Positions 55,635-63,805 of a DNA stretch of 64,000 bases are shown here, in pieces. The stretch is from Litchfieldia alkalitelluris (GTDB lineage: Bacteria; Bacillota; Bacilli; Bacillales; Salisediminibacteriaceae): the NCBI RefSeq assembly GCF_002153425.1, contig NZ_KZ119600.1, forward strand, positions 967,714 through 1,031,713, given 5' to 3'. A model generated the notes under the pieces. It saw nothing but the letters and a program-made list of their open reading frames with translations, did not search any database and was not told the DNA's origin. The position numbers and the translations under genes were made by a program. Position 1 is the stretch's first letter. Each line of letters opens with the position of its first letter.

Positions 55635-56327
55635 ATGTCTAAAGAGAAAATCCTTATTATTGAAGATGATGAAAAAATAGCGAGAGTAGTTCGCTTAGAA
55701 TTAGAGTACGAAGGGTATTCAGTCGAAATGTCACATGATGGACTGAATGGGTTAAAGCTTGCGAAAGAAAAGGACTGGGATCTCATACTACTTGATATCA
55801 TGATTCCAGAGCTAAATGGCATGGAGGTACTACGTCGCATACGTTCTTCAGATGAATTAACTCCAATCATACTTTTATCAGCAAGAGATTCTATCGTTGA
55901 TAAGGTAGCGGGCCTTGATCTAGGAGCAAATGACTATATTACGAAGCCGTATCAAATTGAAGAACTATTGGCGCGAATTCGTTCTTGCATAAGAATTAAA
56001 AGGTCTCAAGTTCCTGTAGTTACTGCACTCCAGGTGTCCGATCTGATAGTTGATGAGGCTTTACGTACTGTAATGAGAGGAACGAAGGAAATTGAGTTAA
56101 CAAAGAGGGAATATGATCTTCTCGTCTACTTGTTAAAAAATAAAAATCAAGTTTTACAAAGGGAACAAATTCTTGAATCAGTTTGGGGTTATGATTACAT
56201 GGGAGAAACGAATGTGGTAGATGTATATATTCGTTATCTTCGTAAGAAAATTGACGACGGTTTTCGAGATCCATTAATACTCACCATTAGGGGAGTGGGG
56301 TATATTCTGAAGGAGCCTTCTCAATGA
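55635..56327 (+). CDS. OmpR/PhoB-family response regulator (YkoG-like)
   Basis: 230 residues. The receiver domain has the acidic pair IIEDDEK, phospho-Asp54 in LILLDIMIPE, and the signalling Lys in YITKPYQIEELLARI. The C-terminal winged helix (about 130-228) has ELTKREYDLLVYLLKNKNQV and NVVDVYIRYLRKKID. The ATG at 55635 is chosen, with GGGG and AAAAGGGG upstream; earlier in-frame ATGs at 55596 and 55605 would add a non-conserved leader. It overlaps the kinase gene by four bases (ATGA). Confidence 0.92.
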   Translation: MSKEKILIIEDDEKIARVVRLELEYEGYSVEMSHDGLNGLKLAKEKDWDLILLDIMIPELNGMEVLRRIRSSDELTPIILLSARDSIVDKVAGLDLGANDYITKPYQIEELLARIRSCIRIKRSQVPVVTALQVSDLIVDEALRTVMRGTKEIELTKREYDLLVYLLKNKNQVLQREQILESVWGYDYMGETNVVDVYIRYLRKKIDDGFRDPLILTIRGVGYILKEPSQ

Positions 56328-57685
56328 AAATTAGAACAAAGATACAGTTATTTTCAATAGTATGGCTGCTAGTTATTATAATTATCATTAACACTTCTAT
56401 CTACTTCGCCTTTTCTAATTTGCTAATAGAAAATGAATTAGAAGAGGTTGAGTCACAAGTGGCTAATATTGCAGCCTTTATGAGTACATCAGGGGAGTCG
56501 GATACTGCACCATCACGAATGCTCCGTCCATATGTTCCTTCCAGTGGAATGATCAGGATTATTTCAGAAAATAATGAGGCGACCACGGTTGTGACACAGC
56601 GCCCGGAATTATTTGAAGTAGCTGTCACTCACTATTCAGGTCAAGAAAGAGAAATGCTAGAGCTTCCAAATGGTGAATGGATGGCGGTTGCATACTTTCC
56701 GTTAATATGGGAGGACGGATCGGTTGTTTCTTTGGAAGTGATGCGGAGCCTCCAACCTATTCAGGATACTCTTCATCTCTTGAGACTTGTCCTAGTCATT
56801 GCCTCTGTTTTGATTTTATTACCTGCTTTATTTGGTGGCGCTCTTTTAAGTAGATTAATCCTTCGTCCTATTCAGGCGATGGTAAAAACAATGATGGAAA
56901 TCCAGCAAAAGGGGACACTCAAGAAAATTGATATCGATGGACAAACGAAGGACGAACTTTATCATGTAGCAGGCACGTTTAACACAATGGTTGATCTGCT
57001 ACGTGAAAACATGGAGAAAAAACAGCAATTTGTTCATGATGCTTCCCACGAGTTGAAAACACCACTGACGGTTATTGAAAGCAATGCAAATATGCTGAAG
57101 CGTTGGGGTGCTAAAAATCCTGAAATTCTTGAAGAGTCCATTGATGCAATTCATTCTGAAGCTAAACGAATGAAAGAATTGACAGGGCAAATGCTTGCCC
57201 TTGCAGACGACTATTCAACGAAATCACTAGCTTTTGAAAAAGTAGATTTGATTAAGCTCATTGAGGAAACCTCTACCATGATGGAAAAAACGTATCACCG
57301 ACAAATCCAAGTGAACTTAGATGTACCTTCTACTAAGCTATTTGTGTTAGGTGAGGAAAAAAAACTGCAGCAGGTGTTAGTTATTTTATTAGATAATGCA
57401 ATTAAATATAGTAAAGATAACATCTTGCTACACCTTGGTATAGATGGAGAGAATGTATTTTTTACAATAAAAGATCATGGCATTGGAATTCCCGCGGAAC
57501 AGCTGGATAAAGTGTTTGATCGATTCTATAGGGTGGACAGTGTAAGGAGTAGAAAGACGGGTGGAACAGGGCTAGGCTTGGCCATTGCGAAAACAATAGT
57601 CGATTCTCATCTTGGTGAGATTGATGTGGAGAGTGAAGAAGATGTTGGGACAACATTTATAGTGAGCCTTCCGAAGCATCATTAA
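56324..57685 (+). CDS. sensor histidine kinase (YkoH-like)
   Basis: 453 residues. Membrane helices at about 9-32 and 150-175 flank an extracytoplasmic sensor of about 115 residues. A HAMP linker follows (RLILRPIQAMVKTM). Phospho-acceptor His242 is in HDASHELKTPLTVIE; the N box is LLDNAIKYS, with G boxes DHGIGIP and GTGLGLAIAKTIV. It would phosphorylate the overlapping response regulator. With the PepSY protein gene downstream, the set resembles B. subtilis ykoG-ykoH-ykoI. The signal is unknown. Confidence 0.92.
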   Translation: MKIRTKIQLFSIVWLLVIIIIINTSIYFAFSNLLIENELEEVESQVANIAAFMSTSGESDTAPSRMLRPYVPSSGMIRIISENNEATTVVTQRPELFEVAVTHYSGQEREMLELPNGEWMAVAYFPLIWEDGSVVSLEVMRSLQPIQDTLHLLRLVLVIASVLILLPALFGGALLSRLILRPIQAMVKTMMEIQQKGTLKKIDIDGQTKDELYHVAGTFNTMVDLLRENMEKKQQFVHDASHELKTPLTVIESNANMLKRWGAKNPEILEESIDAIHSEAKRMKELTGQMLALADDYSTKSLAFEKVDLIKLIEETSTMMEKTYHRQIQVNLDVPSTKLFVLGEEKKLQQVLVILLDNAIKYSKDNILLHLGIDGENVFFTIKDHGIGIPAEQLDKVFDRFYRVDSVRSRKTGGTGLGLAIAKTIVDSHLGEIDVESEEDVGTTFIVSLPKHH

Positions 57686-57790
57686 TGAAAATTCATTGTT
57701 TTCTCATCAAATTTTAATCTTCCTCTCAAAAACCTTTAATTAATGTGTTCTACACTGTTTATGAACACAATAGAAGGGAGTTAATTAAAA

Positions 57791-58732
57791 ATGAAAAAAA
57801 CTTGGCTTGCAGTACTCGTAGGTTCCATTCTCATTGCTGTTTTCGGGTTTGGATTTAATCAAATATTTGCAGATCCGGAAAATGATCCACTTTCCACTCA
57901 GGAGGTCATGGAAATAATCAGTGATAGCTACAATGGTGAGGTGGAGAATCTTGAGCTTGAGTATGTGGATGGTCGAATGGTTTATATAGGTTTTATGAAA
58001 ACATCTCAAGGTGAATATGAAGTGATGGTAGATGCGAAGAGCGGTGCGATACTAGATGTGAAAGCTCTTCAAACGGAGGTAGCATCAGATAAAGAAGATG
58101 TAAATACTAATAGCGATCGAGTGGACGATGATAATGGGGGAGAGACGGCGGATCTTCGTGATATCAATGATGATTCTAACGATGATATGACCTCTGATAA
58201 GTCTACTAACAAGGTTTCTGATAAAGATGATAAAACGAATACGAGTGATGATAATACGAGATCAGCAACTGTAAACTCTTCTACTAGCAAAGATGACAAG
58301 GGATCAAATAGTAAATACATTGGAATAGCAAGAGCGAAGGAGATTGCCCTTGAACAAATTGATGGTGTAATCAAGGAAATTGAACTTGATTCAGATGATG
58401 GCATTGTCTATTACGAAATAGAGATGAAAACAGCACAAGGGGAGGCTGAATTGGAAATTCACGCAATTTCTGGTGAAGTATTATCGTTTTCAGTAGATAG
58501 TAAAAAGCGCTCAAGCAAGAGTAATGTGTTGGATCTTTCTTCCCTTATAGGCATCGTGGAAGCAAAACGAATTGCCCTAGACAAGGTTGAAGGAACTGTG
58601 AAAGAGATTGAATTGGAAAAAGATGATGGTAGAATTTACTATGATATTGAAATAAAAACTTCCAAAGGAGAAGTGGAAATTGAGATAGATGCTAGAACTG
58701 GTGAGATTATATCAATTGAATATGATGACTAA
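57791..58732 (+). CDS. secreted or membrane-anchored protein with three PepSY domains (YkoI-like)
   Basis: 313 residues. An N-terminal hydrophobic segment (TWLAVLVGSILIAVFGFGF) is a signal or anchor. Three PepSY-type repeats follow, at about 33-95, 175-238 and 252-313. The last two have closely similar sequences (ALEQIDGVIKEIELDSDDG and ALDKVEGTVKEIELEKDDG). A linker of about 70 residues rich in Asp, Ser, Thr and Asn separates the first from the others. PepSY domains often inhibit peptidases or sense envelope state. It is probably a target of, or partner to, the two-component system just upstream. Confidence 0.85.
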   Translation: MKKTWLAVLVGSILIAVFGFGFNQIFADPENDPLSTQEVMEIISDSYNGEVENLELEYVDGRMVYIGFMKTSQGEYEVMVDAKSGAILDVKALQTEVASDKEDVNTNSDRVDDDNGGETADLRDINDDSNDDMTSDKSTNKVSDKDDKTNTSDDNTRSATVNSSTSKDDKGSNSKYIGIARAKEIALEQIDGVIKEIELDSDDGIVYYEIEMKTAQGEAELEIHAISGEVLSFSVDSKKRSSKSNVLDLSSLIGIVEAKRIALDKVEGTVKEIELEKDDGRIYYDIEIKTSKGEVEIEIDARTGEIISIEYDD

Positions 58733-58742
58733 AAAATGAGGG

Positions 58743-58781
58743 AGTGGGTTGCTTTGCGTGATGGGAGCACCCACTTTTTTT
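58743..58781 (+). terminator. terminator of the PepSY gene
   Basis: AGTGGGT and ACCCACT, with inner GCT/AGC, followed by TTTTTTT. Confidence 0.8.
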
Positions 58782-59034
58782 CGATACTGTGTGACTAATC
58801 CACCTTGGAAAGAGAATGGACTGTGACGATCACCAACCCTAGATTAGTATTTTCACGGGAGACTTCGAAATAAAAGTTTGCTTTTAATTTAGATAAATGG
58901 TAAGGTTAATAAGAATTATTTTTGTTCGAGTTTGCAAGGAAGAAAATAAGTTTTAATTTTTCGCCTTTGATATCTCAGTGAGCAATTATAGTATTAAAAC
59001 GTGGAAAATGATTCCACACCAGGAGGAAAAAGAT

Positions 59035-59235
59035 ATGCAACAAGGTACAGTAAAATGGTTTAACTCAGAAAAAGGTTTCGGTTTCATCGAAGTTGAAGGT
59101 GGAGATGACGTATTCGTACATTTCTCAGCTATCCAAGGCGAAGGATTCAAAACTTTAGATGAAGGTCAAGCTGTAACATTTGAAGTAGAGCAAGGTCAAC
59201 GTGGACCTCAAGCTGTTAATGTTAACAAAGCATAA
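59035..59235 (+). CDS. cold-shock protein (CspA/CspB family)
   Basis: 66 residues, a full-length CSD fold. Starts [20 protein letters not shown], with the RNA-binding motifs KGFGFI (RNP1) and VFVHFSAI (RNP2), and ends [10 protein letters not shown]. It binds single-stranded RNA and DNA and acts as an RNA chaperone. The ATG at 59035 has AGGAGG 8 bases before it. The frame is open further upstream, but that part is leader. A small hairpin GTGGAA/TTCCAC (59001-59017) sits just before the ribosome-binding site, in a leader that may be over 100 bases long, as in other cold-shock genes. Confidence 0.95.
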   Translation: MQQGTVKWFNSEKGFGFIEVEGGDDVFVHFSAIQGEGFKTLDEGQAVTFEVEQGQRGPQAVNVNKA

Positions 59236-59245
59236 TTGACTTTAT

Positions 59246-59298
59246 AAAAAGGGTGTCCCAAAGGTCATTACGATGACTTTAAGGGTACACCCTTTTTT
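59246..59298 (+). terminator. terminator of the cold-shock gene
   Basis: AAAGGGTGT and ACACCCTTT with inner GGTCA/TGACT-type pairing, ending in TTTTTT. Confidence 0.8.
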
Positions 59299-59323
59299 AT
59301 TTTGTATTATATGATAGAAAAAA

Positions 59324-59370
59324 GCTGGCAATTTAAGTATGGTCAAGGAGACCAGCCCGAAATTGCCAGC
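59324..59370. repeat. two-tier hairpin element, function unknown
   Basis: GCTGGCAATTT and AAATTGCCAGC make an 11-bp outer stem; GGTC and GACC make an inner stem around AAGGA. No T-run. It lies between the cold-shock terminator and the preQ1 riboswitch. Confidence 0.6.
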
Positions 59371-59570
59371 ACAAAATGGTACAAGTGTTAAATGGTTATT
59401 GCAAGCATACCACACTAACCATTGATTACCTAATAAAATTTTAAATTAGTTTTTTTATGTACATAATATAAGTTCAATTATTTGATCGTTATGACACTGC
59501 TTTGCTGTAGGAGTCGCCATTCCATGTTATAATAAATCATTGTGAGGAATATATATAATAAAACTAAATA

Positions 59571-59649
59571 AGAGGTTCTAGCTTAACCCTCTATAAAAAA
59601 CTAAGGAACTATATTTTAGTGCCATATCCTTAGGGGGATGGCATTTTTT
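59571..59649 (+). ncRNA. preQ1-I riboswitch with transcription terminator, upstream of queC
   Basis: AGAGGTTCTAGC, CCCTCT and ATAAAAAACTAAGG reproduce the class I preQ1 aptamer: stem P1 AGAGG/CCTCT and the A-rich tail that forms the pseudoknot. Then TGCCAT and ATGGCA (59620-59643) form a terminator with TTTTTT. A TATAAT at 59554 fits as the -10 box. Binding of preQ1 should shut off queCDE. Confidence 0.92.
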
Positions 59650-59673
59650 CATATAAAAAGGAGTAGATAATCT

Positions 59674-60327
59674 ATGAAATCTGAAAAAGCAATTGTTGTT
59701 TTTAGTGGTGGCCAAGACAGTACGACATGTCTCTTCTGGGCACTCGAAAACTTTAAGGAAGTAGAAACAGTAACGTTCAATTATAACCAACGGCATAAGT
59801 TAGAAATTGATGTTGCAGAAAGCATTGCAAAGGAATTAAATGTGAAGCACACAGTACTTGATATGTCCCTCATTAATCAACTAGCACCAAGTGCATTAAC
59901 TAGGGATGATATTGAAATTGAAGAGAAGGACGGAGAATTACCTTCTACGTTTGTGGAGGGACGTAACTTGCTATTTCTATCCTTCGCTGCAGTTTTAGCA
60001 AAACAAGCAGGTGCGAGGCACATTATCACTGGGGTTTGTGAAACGGACTTTAGTGGTTATCCAGATTGCAGAGATGTTTTTATTAAATCCCTAAATGTTA
60101 CCCTCAATTTAGCGATGGATCATCAATTTGTGATACATACGCCATTGATGTGGCTTGATAAAGGGGAAACATGGGAAATGGCAGATGAGCTTGGTGCCCT
60201 TACATTTATACGGGAGAAAACGCTGACTTGCTACAACGGCGTAATTGCTAATGGGTGTGGAGAATGTCCTGCTTGTGTTTTAAGAAAAAAAGGGTTGGAA
60301 ACATACCTACAAAGAAAGGGAGACTGA
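59674..60327 (+). CDS. queC: 7-cyano-7-deazaguanine (preQ0) synthase
   Basis: 217 residues. The ATP pyrophosphatase loop [17 protein letters not shown] is at the N-terminus. [17 protein letters not shown] and [15 protein letters not shown] are family blocks, and the zinc site is [15 protein letters not shown] near the C-terminus. It converts 7-carboxy-7-deazaguanine to preQ0 with ATP and ammonia in queuosine biosynthesis. First gene after the preQ1 riboswitch, with AAAAGGAG upstream. Confidence 0.96.
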   Translation: MKSEKAIVVFSGGQDSTTCLFWALENFKEVETVTFNYNQRHKLEIDVAESIAKELNVKHTVLDMSLINQLAPSALTRDDIEIEEKDGELPSTFVEGRNLLFLSFAAVLAKQAGARHIITGVCETDFSGYPDCRDVFIKSLNVTLNLAMDHQFVIHTPLMWLDKGETWEMADELGALTFIREKTLTCYNGVIANGCGECPACVLRKKGLETYLQRKGD

Positions 60328-60331
60328 CAAC

Positions 60332-60814
60332 ATGTTTGGCTTTAGGGTTGTAGAAAAGCTCCAGAAGTTAGGTACTGACATAAAAAAGGAACAATTGAAA
60401 TATCACTCAAAAAGGGTGTTAGTCAGCAAGGAATTTACGTTTGACGCTGCACATCATCTCCATAGTTACGAGGGAAAATGTAAGAACTTGCATGGCCATA
60501 CCTATAAGGTGGTATTCGGTATCAGTGGCTTTGTAGATGAAATAGGATTAATGATAGATTTTGGTGAGATAAAAGACATATGGAAGAATGACATTGAGGT
60601 TTTCCTCGATCACCGCTATATCAATGAAATGCTCCCGCCAATGAATACGACTGCAGAAAATATGGTTGTTTGGATCTATGAAAAAATGGAAGAGTCCCTG
60701 AACAATCGCAAGCAGCTTTCTATTGAACAAGGGGCAAGGGTGGAGTTTGTGAGATTATATGAGACCCCGACAAGCTTTGCAGAAGTGAGACGGGAGTGGA
60801 TGAACGGTGAGTAA
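60332..60814 (+). CDS. queD: 6-carboxy-tetrahydropterin synthase
   Basis: 160 residues. The zinc-binding histidines are in FDAAHHLHSYEGKCKNLHGHTY, with the active-site Cys in the same block; FGEIKDIW and FLDHRYINE complete the family pattern. It makes 6-carboxytetrahydropterin from dihydroneopterin triphosphate. The first 30 residues before KRVLVSKEFTFDAAH are longer than in most QueD proteins and are not conserved. It starts 5 bases after queC and overlaps queE by 8 bases. Confidence 0.93.
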   Translation: MFGFRVVEKLQKLGTDIKKEQLKYHSKRVLVSKEFTFDAAHHLHSYEGKCKNLHGHTYKVVFGISGFVDEIGLMIDFGEIKDIWKNDIEVFLDHRYINEMLPPMNTTAENMVVWIYEKMEESLNNRKQLSIEQGARVEFVRLYETPTSFAEVRREWMNGE

Positions 60815-61532
60815 ACCAATACCAGTGTTAGAAATTTTCGGACCGACCATTCAAGGAGAAGGAATGGTGATCGGCCGGAAAACAATGTTTGTACGGACAG
60901 CAGGGTGCGATTATTCCTGTGATTGGTGTGATTCTGCCTTTACTTGGGACGGGACGGGAAAACCTGATTTAATGTCTGCGGAAAAAATATGGTCCGTTCT
61001 CAGTGACATTGGAGAAGATCACTTCTCTCATGTGACAATTTCAGGGGGGAATCCAGCCCTTTTACCACAGCTCTCAAATCTCATTCAAATTTTAAAAGAT
61101 AATAGAATCAGAATCGGAGTGGAAACACAAGGGAGCAGGTGGCAGGATTGGCTTCTTCATGTAGATGATTTAACTATTTCCCCAAAACCTCCTAGTTCTA
61201 AAATGAATACGGATTTAGACGTTCTCGATCAGATCATAGGAAATTTAGTTGATGGGGGACGTTTGAAAAACATAAGTTTAAAGATTGTAATATTTGATGA
61301 AGAAGATTTGGAATATGCGAAACAAGTTCATCAAAGATACTCAAAGGTGAATTTATATTTGCAAGTGGGTAATGATGATGTGACGACTGTGGAAGATGAT
61401 GTTTTAACTCGTCATCTACTCCAACGATATGAGTGGTTGATCAATCAAGTAACAGCAAACTGTGATTGGAATGATGTGAGGGTATTACCACAACTACATA
61501 CTTTAGTTTGGGGTAACAAGAGGGGAGTATAG
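60807..61532 (+). CDS. queE: 7-carboxy-7-deazaguanine synthase (radical SAM)
   Basis: 241 residues. It opens with PVLEIFGPTIQGEGMVIGRK, a typical QueE N-terminus, then the radical-SAM cluster motif CDYSCDWCDSAFTW (C-x3-C-x2-C). ISGGNPAL and GVETQGS are the SAM-contact motifs. It converts 6-carboxytetrahydropterin to 7-carboxy-7-deazaguanine. GTG start inside the end of queD. queF is not in the window. Confidence 0.95.
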   Translation: MSKPIPVLEIFGPTIQGEGMVIGRKTMFVRTAGCDYSCDWCDSAFTWDGTGKPDLMSAEKIWSVLSDIGEDHFSHVTISGGNPALLPQLSNLIQILKDNRIRIGVETQGSRWQDWLLHVDDLTISPKPPSSKMNTDLDVLDQIIGNLVDGGRLKNISLKIVIFDEEDLEYAKQVHQRYSKVNLYLQVGNDDVTTVEDDVLTRHLLQRYEWLINQVTANCDWNDVRVLPQLHTLVWGNKRGV

Positions 61533-61740
61533 GATAGGAGTGAATTCTAAGCTTCTCATCCTCAAATGGTTTGAAATAGTCGAATAAGGGTCAATCATCG
61601 CCTACCATTATTATCTCAAATAATATGATTCACAGTTAGCCCATTTAACGTTTATAATAAAACTAGTTATATAAAGTAAAATCTAAATAACATCATAGAT
61701 TATTTGCATTTATAGAAGTAGAAGAAATGGGGGGATTTTC

Positions 61741-61938
61741 ATGGCATTGAGGCCGTGTCCAGAATGTGGACATAGCGTTTCGAACAAAGCAGAAAGCTGT
61801 CCCAATTGTGGTTATCCATTCATTGTAAAGCAAGATTTCTCTGAACCAATATCAGAATATGAAGAAGGGTCAGGGCTTACATTTTGGGGAGTCGTGGGCG
61901 CAGTGATTGTCGCAGTGATCATACTATCTATCTTTTAA
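61741..61938 (+). CDS. zinc-ribbon protein with C-terminal membrane helix
   Basis: 65 residues. Two CxxC pairs, CPECG and CPNCGYPF, form a zinc ribbon. An acidic linker and one hydrophobic helix (FWGVVGAVIVAVIILSIF) follow, so the ribbon would sit in the cytoplasm at the membrane. The ATG follows a GGGGGG site. Function unknown; such proteins are common in bacilli. The gap 61533-61740 before it shows no feature. Confidence 0.75.
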   Translation: MALRPCPECGHSVSNKAESCPNCGYPFIVKQDFSEPISEYEEGSGLTFWGVVGAVIVAVIILSIF

Positions 61939-61940
61939 AT

Positions 61941-62276
61941 TTGATACTTATTGGCGTTTCGGTATTTTTTTATGGGTTTAACAATATAATACTTAAAGAC
62001 TTGTTCTCACACTTTTTCTTTCATTGGTATTTTAATGATATCTTTGGAGGTGTGATGATAGTCGCGATCACGAATATATGTATATTAATGGGAAAACAAT
62101 ATAAGTTATATTTATATAATTTGAAGCGAATTTTATTATTCACTTTAATCGTTGGGGTATTTTGGGAATATATCACCCCTCTATATTATTCCAGCAGTGT
62201 CTCTGATCCATGGGATGTTGTGGCCTATATGTTTGGTGGCGTTTTATATTGGATCGCATCGACAGTGAAAAAATAA
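61941..62276 (+). CDS. small polytopic membrane protein
   Basis: About 111 residues if the TTG at 61941 is used. Three or four hydrophobic segments are seen, with FWEYITPLYY and SVSDPWDVVAYMFGGVLYWI near the C-terminus, a pattern of VanZ-like small membrane proteins. No good ribosome-binding site is seen. The frame is open upstream and overlaps the zinc-ribbon gene (a TTG at 61884), so translation may be coupled, or the 5' end may have decayed. Start uncertain. Confidence 0.5.
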   Translation: MILIGVSVFFYGFNNIILKDLFSHFFFHWYFNDIFGGVMIVAITNICILMGKQYKLYLYNLKRILLFTLIVGVFWEYITPLYYSSSVSDPWDVVAYMFGGVLYWIASTVKK

Positions 62277-62309
62277 TACGATTGGATTTTGAGCAAAGAA
62301 ATCTTTTTT

Positions 62310-62334
62310 AGGGATAACAATATAAGTTATCCCT
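62310..62334. terminator. hairpin AGGGATAAC/GTTATCCCT
   Basis: A 9-bp perfect stem with a 7-base loop after the membrane protein gene. The downstream T content is low, so termination is uncertain. Confidence 0.45.
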
Positions 62335-62477
62335 ATTGTTATCGTTACAATAAGCTGAATATTGAGAATTTTCTTATTTAATATATCTTTTTTGCAGGAA
62401 TGTGACCTCGATATAGAGAAATAAATAAAAAGGGGTATGAAATAAGCGATCTTTTATTTTATGAGGGAGGGGTATAT

Positions 62478-63101
62478 ATGTATAACTTGAAGGAAAAGGA
62501 ATTAATTTTTGTTTTCACAGGTCCAGACGGTTCAGGTAGGAAAACGGTTTCTAAGTTGGTTGGTAAAAGCACATTGCATATGAAGGGAGTCATTTCTTAT
62601 ACCACTCGTAAACAGCGCCCATATGAAAAAGAAGGGGAAGACTATCATTATGTGAGCCGCGAAGAATTTCAGGAGGCTAAAGCAAGGGGAGAGTTTTTAG
62701 AGGACGTTGAAATTCACGGGAACTTATATGGTATTAAGGAGCAGGACGTAAAGGATACTTTTGAGGAAAGTGGCTGTATATACCTTGTTTTAAATCCAGA
62801 AGGTGCTGAAATATTAAAGAGATTATATGGCGATAAAGTGATTCGTTTCTTTGTTTATGCTGATCGTGATACTGTCATTGCAAGACAAGAGGAACGTGGT
62901 GATGCTTCTGAAGTGATAGATATGCATTTAGCTCACTATGATGAGGATATGGCGTATAGAGATGAATGTGAGCATGTATTTGAAAACTACAAGCTTGACC
63001 ACATTGCTTTTGAGGTGACGAATACGATTGAGCATTATTTCAGATTAAAGCTTGCAGAAAAAGCAGAAGCTGCAGAAGCTGCTGAAAAGGAAAAACTTTA
63101 A
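62478..63101 (+). CDS. guanylate-kinase-like protein with altered P-loop
   Basis: 207 residues along the guanylate kinase fold: SYTTRKQRPYEKEGEDYHYV matches the GMP-binding block, then GEFLEDVEIHGNLYGI. The P-loop reads GPDGSGRKT instead of GPSGVGKxT, so the canonical lysine is Arg21, followed by Lys22. The C-terminus is an Ala/Glu/Lys-rich helix. It could be a divergent paralogue of the housekeeping Gmk with altered substrate or activity. ATG start after GAGGGAGGGG. Terminator follows. Confidence 0.75.
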   Translation: MYNLKEKELIFVFTGPDGSGRKTVSKLVGKSTLHMKGVISYTTRKQRPYEKEGEDYHYVSREEFQEAKARGEFLEDVEIHGNLYGIKEQDVKDTFEESGCIYLVLNPEGAEILKRLYGDKVIRFFVYADRDTVIARQEERGDASEVIDMHLAHYDEDMAYRDECEHVFENYKLDHIAFEVTNTIEHYFRLKLAEKAEAAEAAEKEKL

Positions 63102-63115
63102 AAATTTGCTAGGAT

Positions 63116-63148
63116 AGCCCCGTACAGTTAAACTGTGCGGGGCTTTTT
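63116..63148 (+). terminator. terminator of the guanylate-kinase-like gene
   Basis: AGCCCCG and CGGGGCT with inner ACAGTT/AACTGT, followed by TTTTT. Confidence 0.85.
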
Positions 63149-63229
63149 ACTGTTACAATAATAAACATTAGGGATAAATGAAACTTATTTTGTGTTGCGA
63201 ACATCTCCATTATAGGAAGGGGGGAGCCT

Positions 63230-63805
63230 GTGGGTGCAATAAATAAAGAAAATAGTATTAGCATTGTAGAGCGCCTTAGAAGTAATGAAGAGGACGCGTT
63301 GAGAGAATTGATGGACTTATACGGGAATGAACTGGTCCGCACGGCTTTCCTTTTAGTGAAGGACCGGTTTTTAGCAGAAGAGGTTGTTCAAGATACGTTT
63401 ATCAAAGCATTCCATAAAATTCATCAACTAGAGGAATCTGAAAAACTAAGAAACTGGTTATATATTATGACAGTAAACGGTTGTCGGGAAAAAATGCGTA
63501 GTTGGAATTGGAAAAATATATTTTTATCAAAAAGGGAAGATGAATTCCAAAAAATAGAAGGCCAAGAACAATTGCCAGAGGAGGTTCTCCTACAGGCGAT
63601 GAGGGATGAGGTTTTATATGAAAAAATTCAGGCATTACCTTATAACTACAGAGAAGTGATCGTATTGTATTATTTTCAGGAGCTATCTATAAAGGATATT
63701 GCCAATTGGTTAAGCACGAAAGAAAATACAGTCAAAACTCGGTTGGCCCGTGGGCGAAGGCTATTAAAACAGTTTTTCCAGGAAGGAGTGGAGGATCGTG
63801 AATAG
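63230..63805 (+). CDS. ECF RNA polymerase sigma factor
   Basis: 191 residues. Region 2: RFLAEEVVQDTFIKAFHKIH and LRNWLYIMTVNGCREKMRSW. Region 4: YNYREVIVLYYFQELSIKDI, then STKENTVKTRLARGRRLLKQ. GTG start with GGGGGGA close before. A downstream gene overlapping its end encodes a likely anti-sigma factor. A possible ECF promoter, TGAAAC with CATC 17 bases later (about 63179), is weak. It is a second ECF system, distinct from that at 22.4 kb. Confidence 0.88.
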   Translation: MGAINKENSISIVERLRSNEEDALRELMDLYGNELVRTAFLLVKDRFLAEEVVQDTFIKAFHKIHQLEESEKLRNWLYIMTVNGCREKMRSWNWKNIFLSKREDEFQKIEGQEQLPEEVLLQAMRDEVLYEKIQALPYNYREVIVLYYFQELSIKDIANWLSTKENTVKTRLARGRRLLKQFFQEGVEDRE

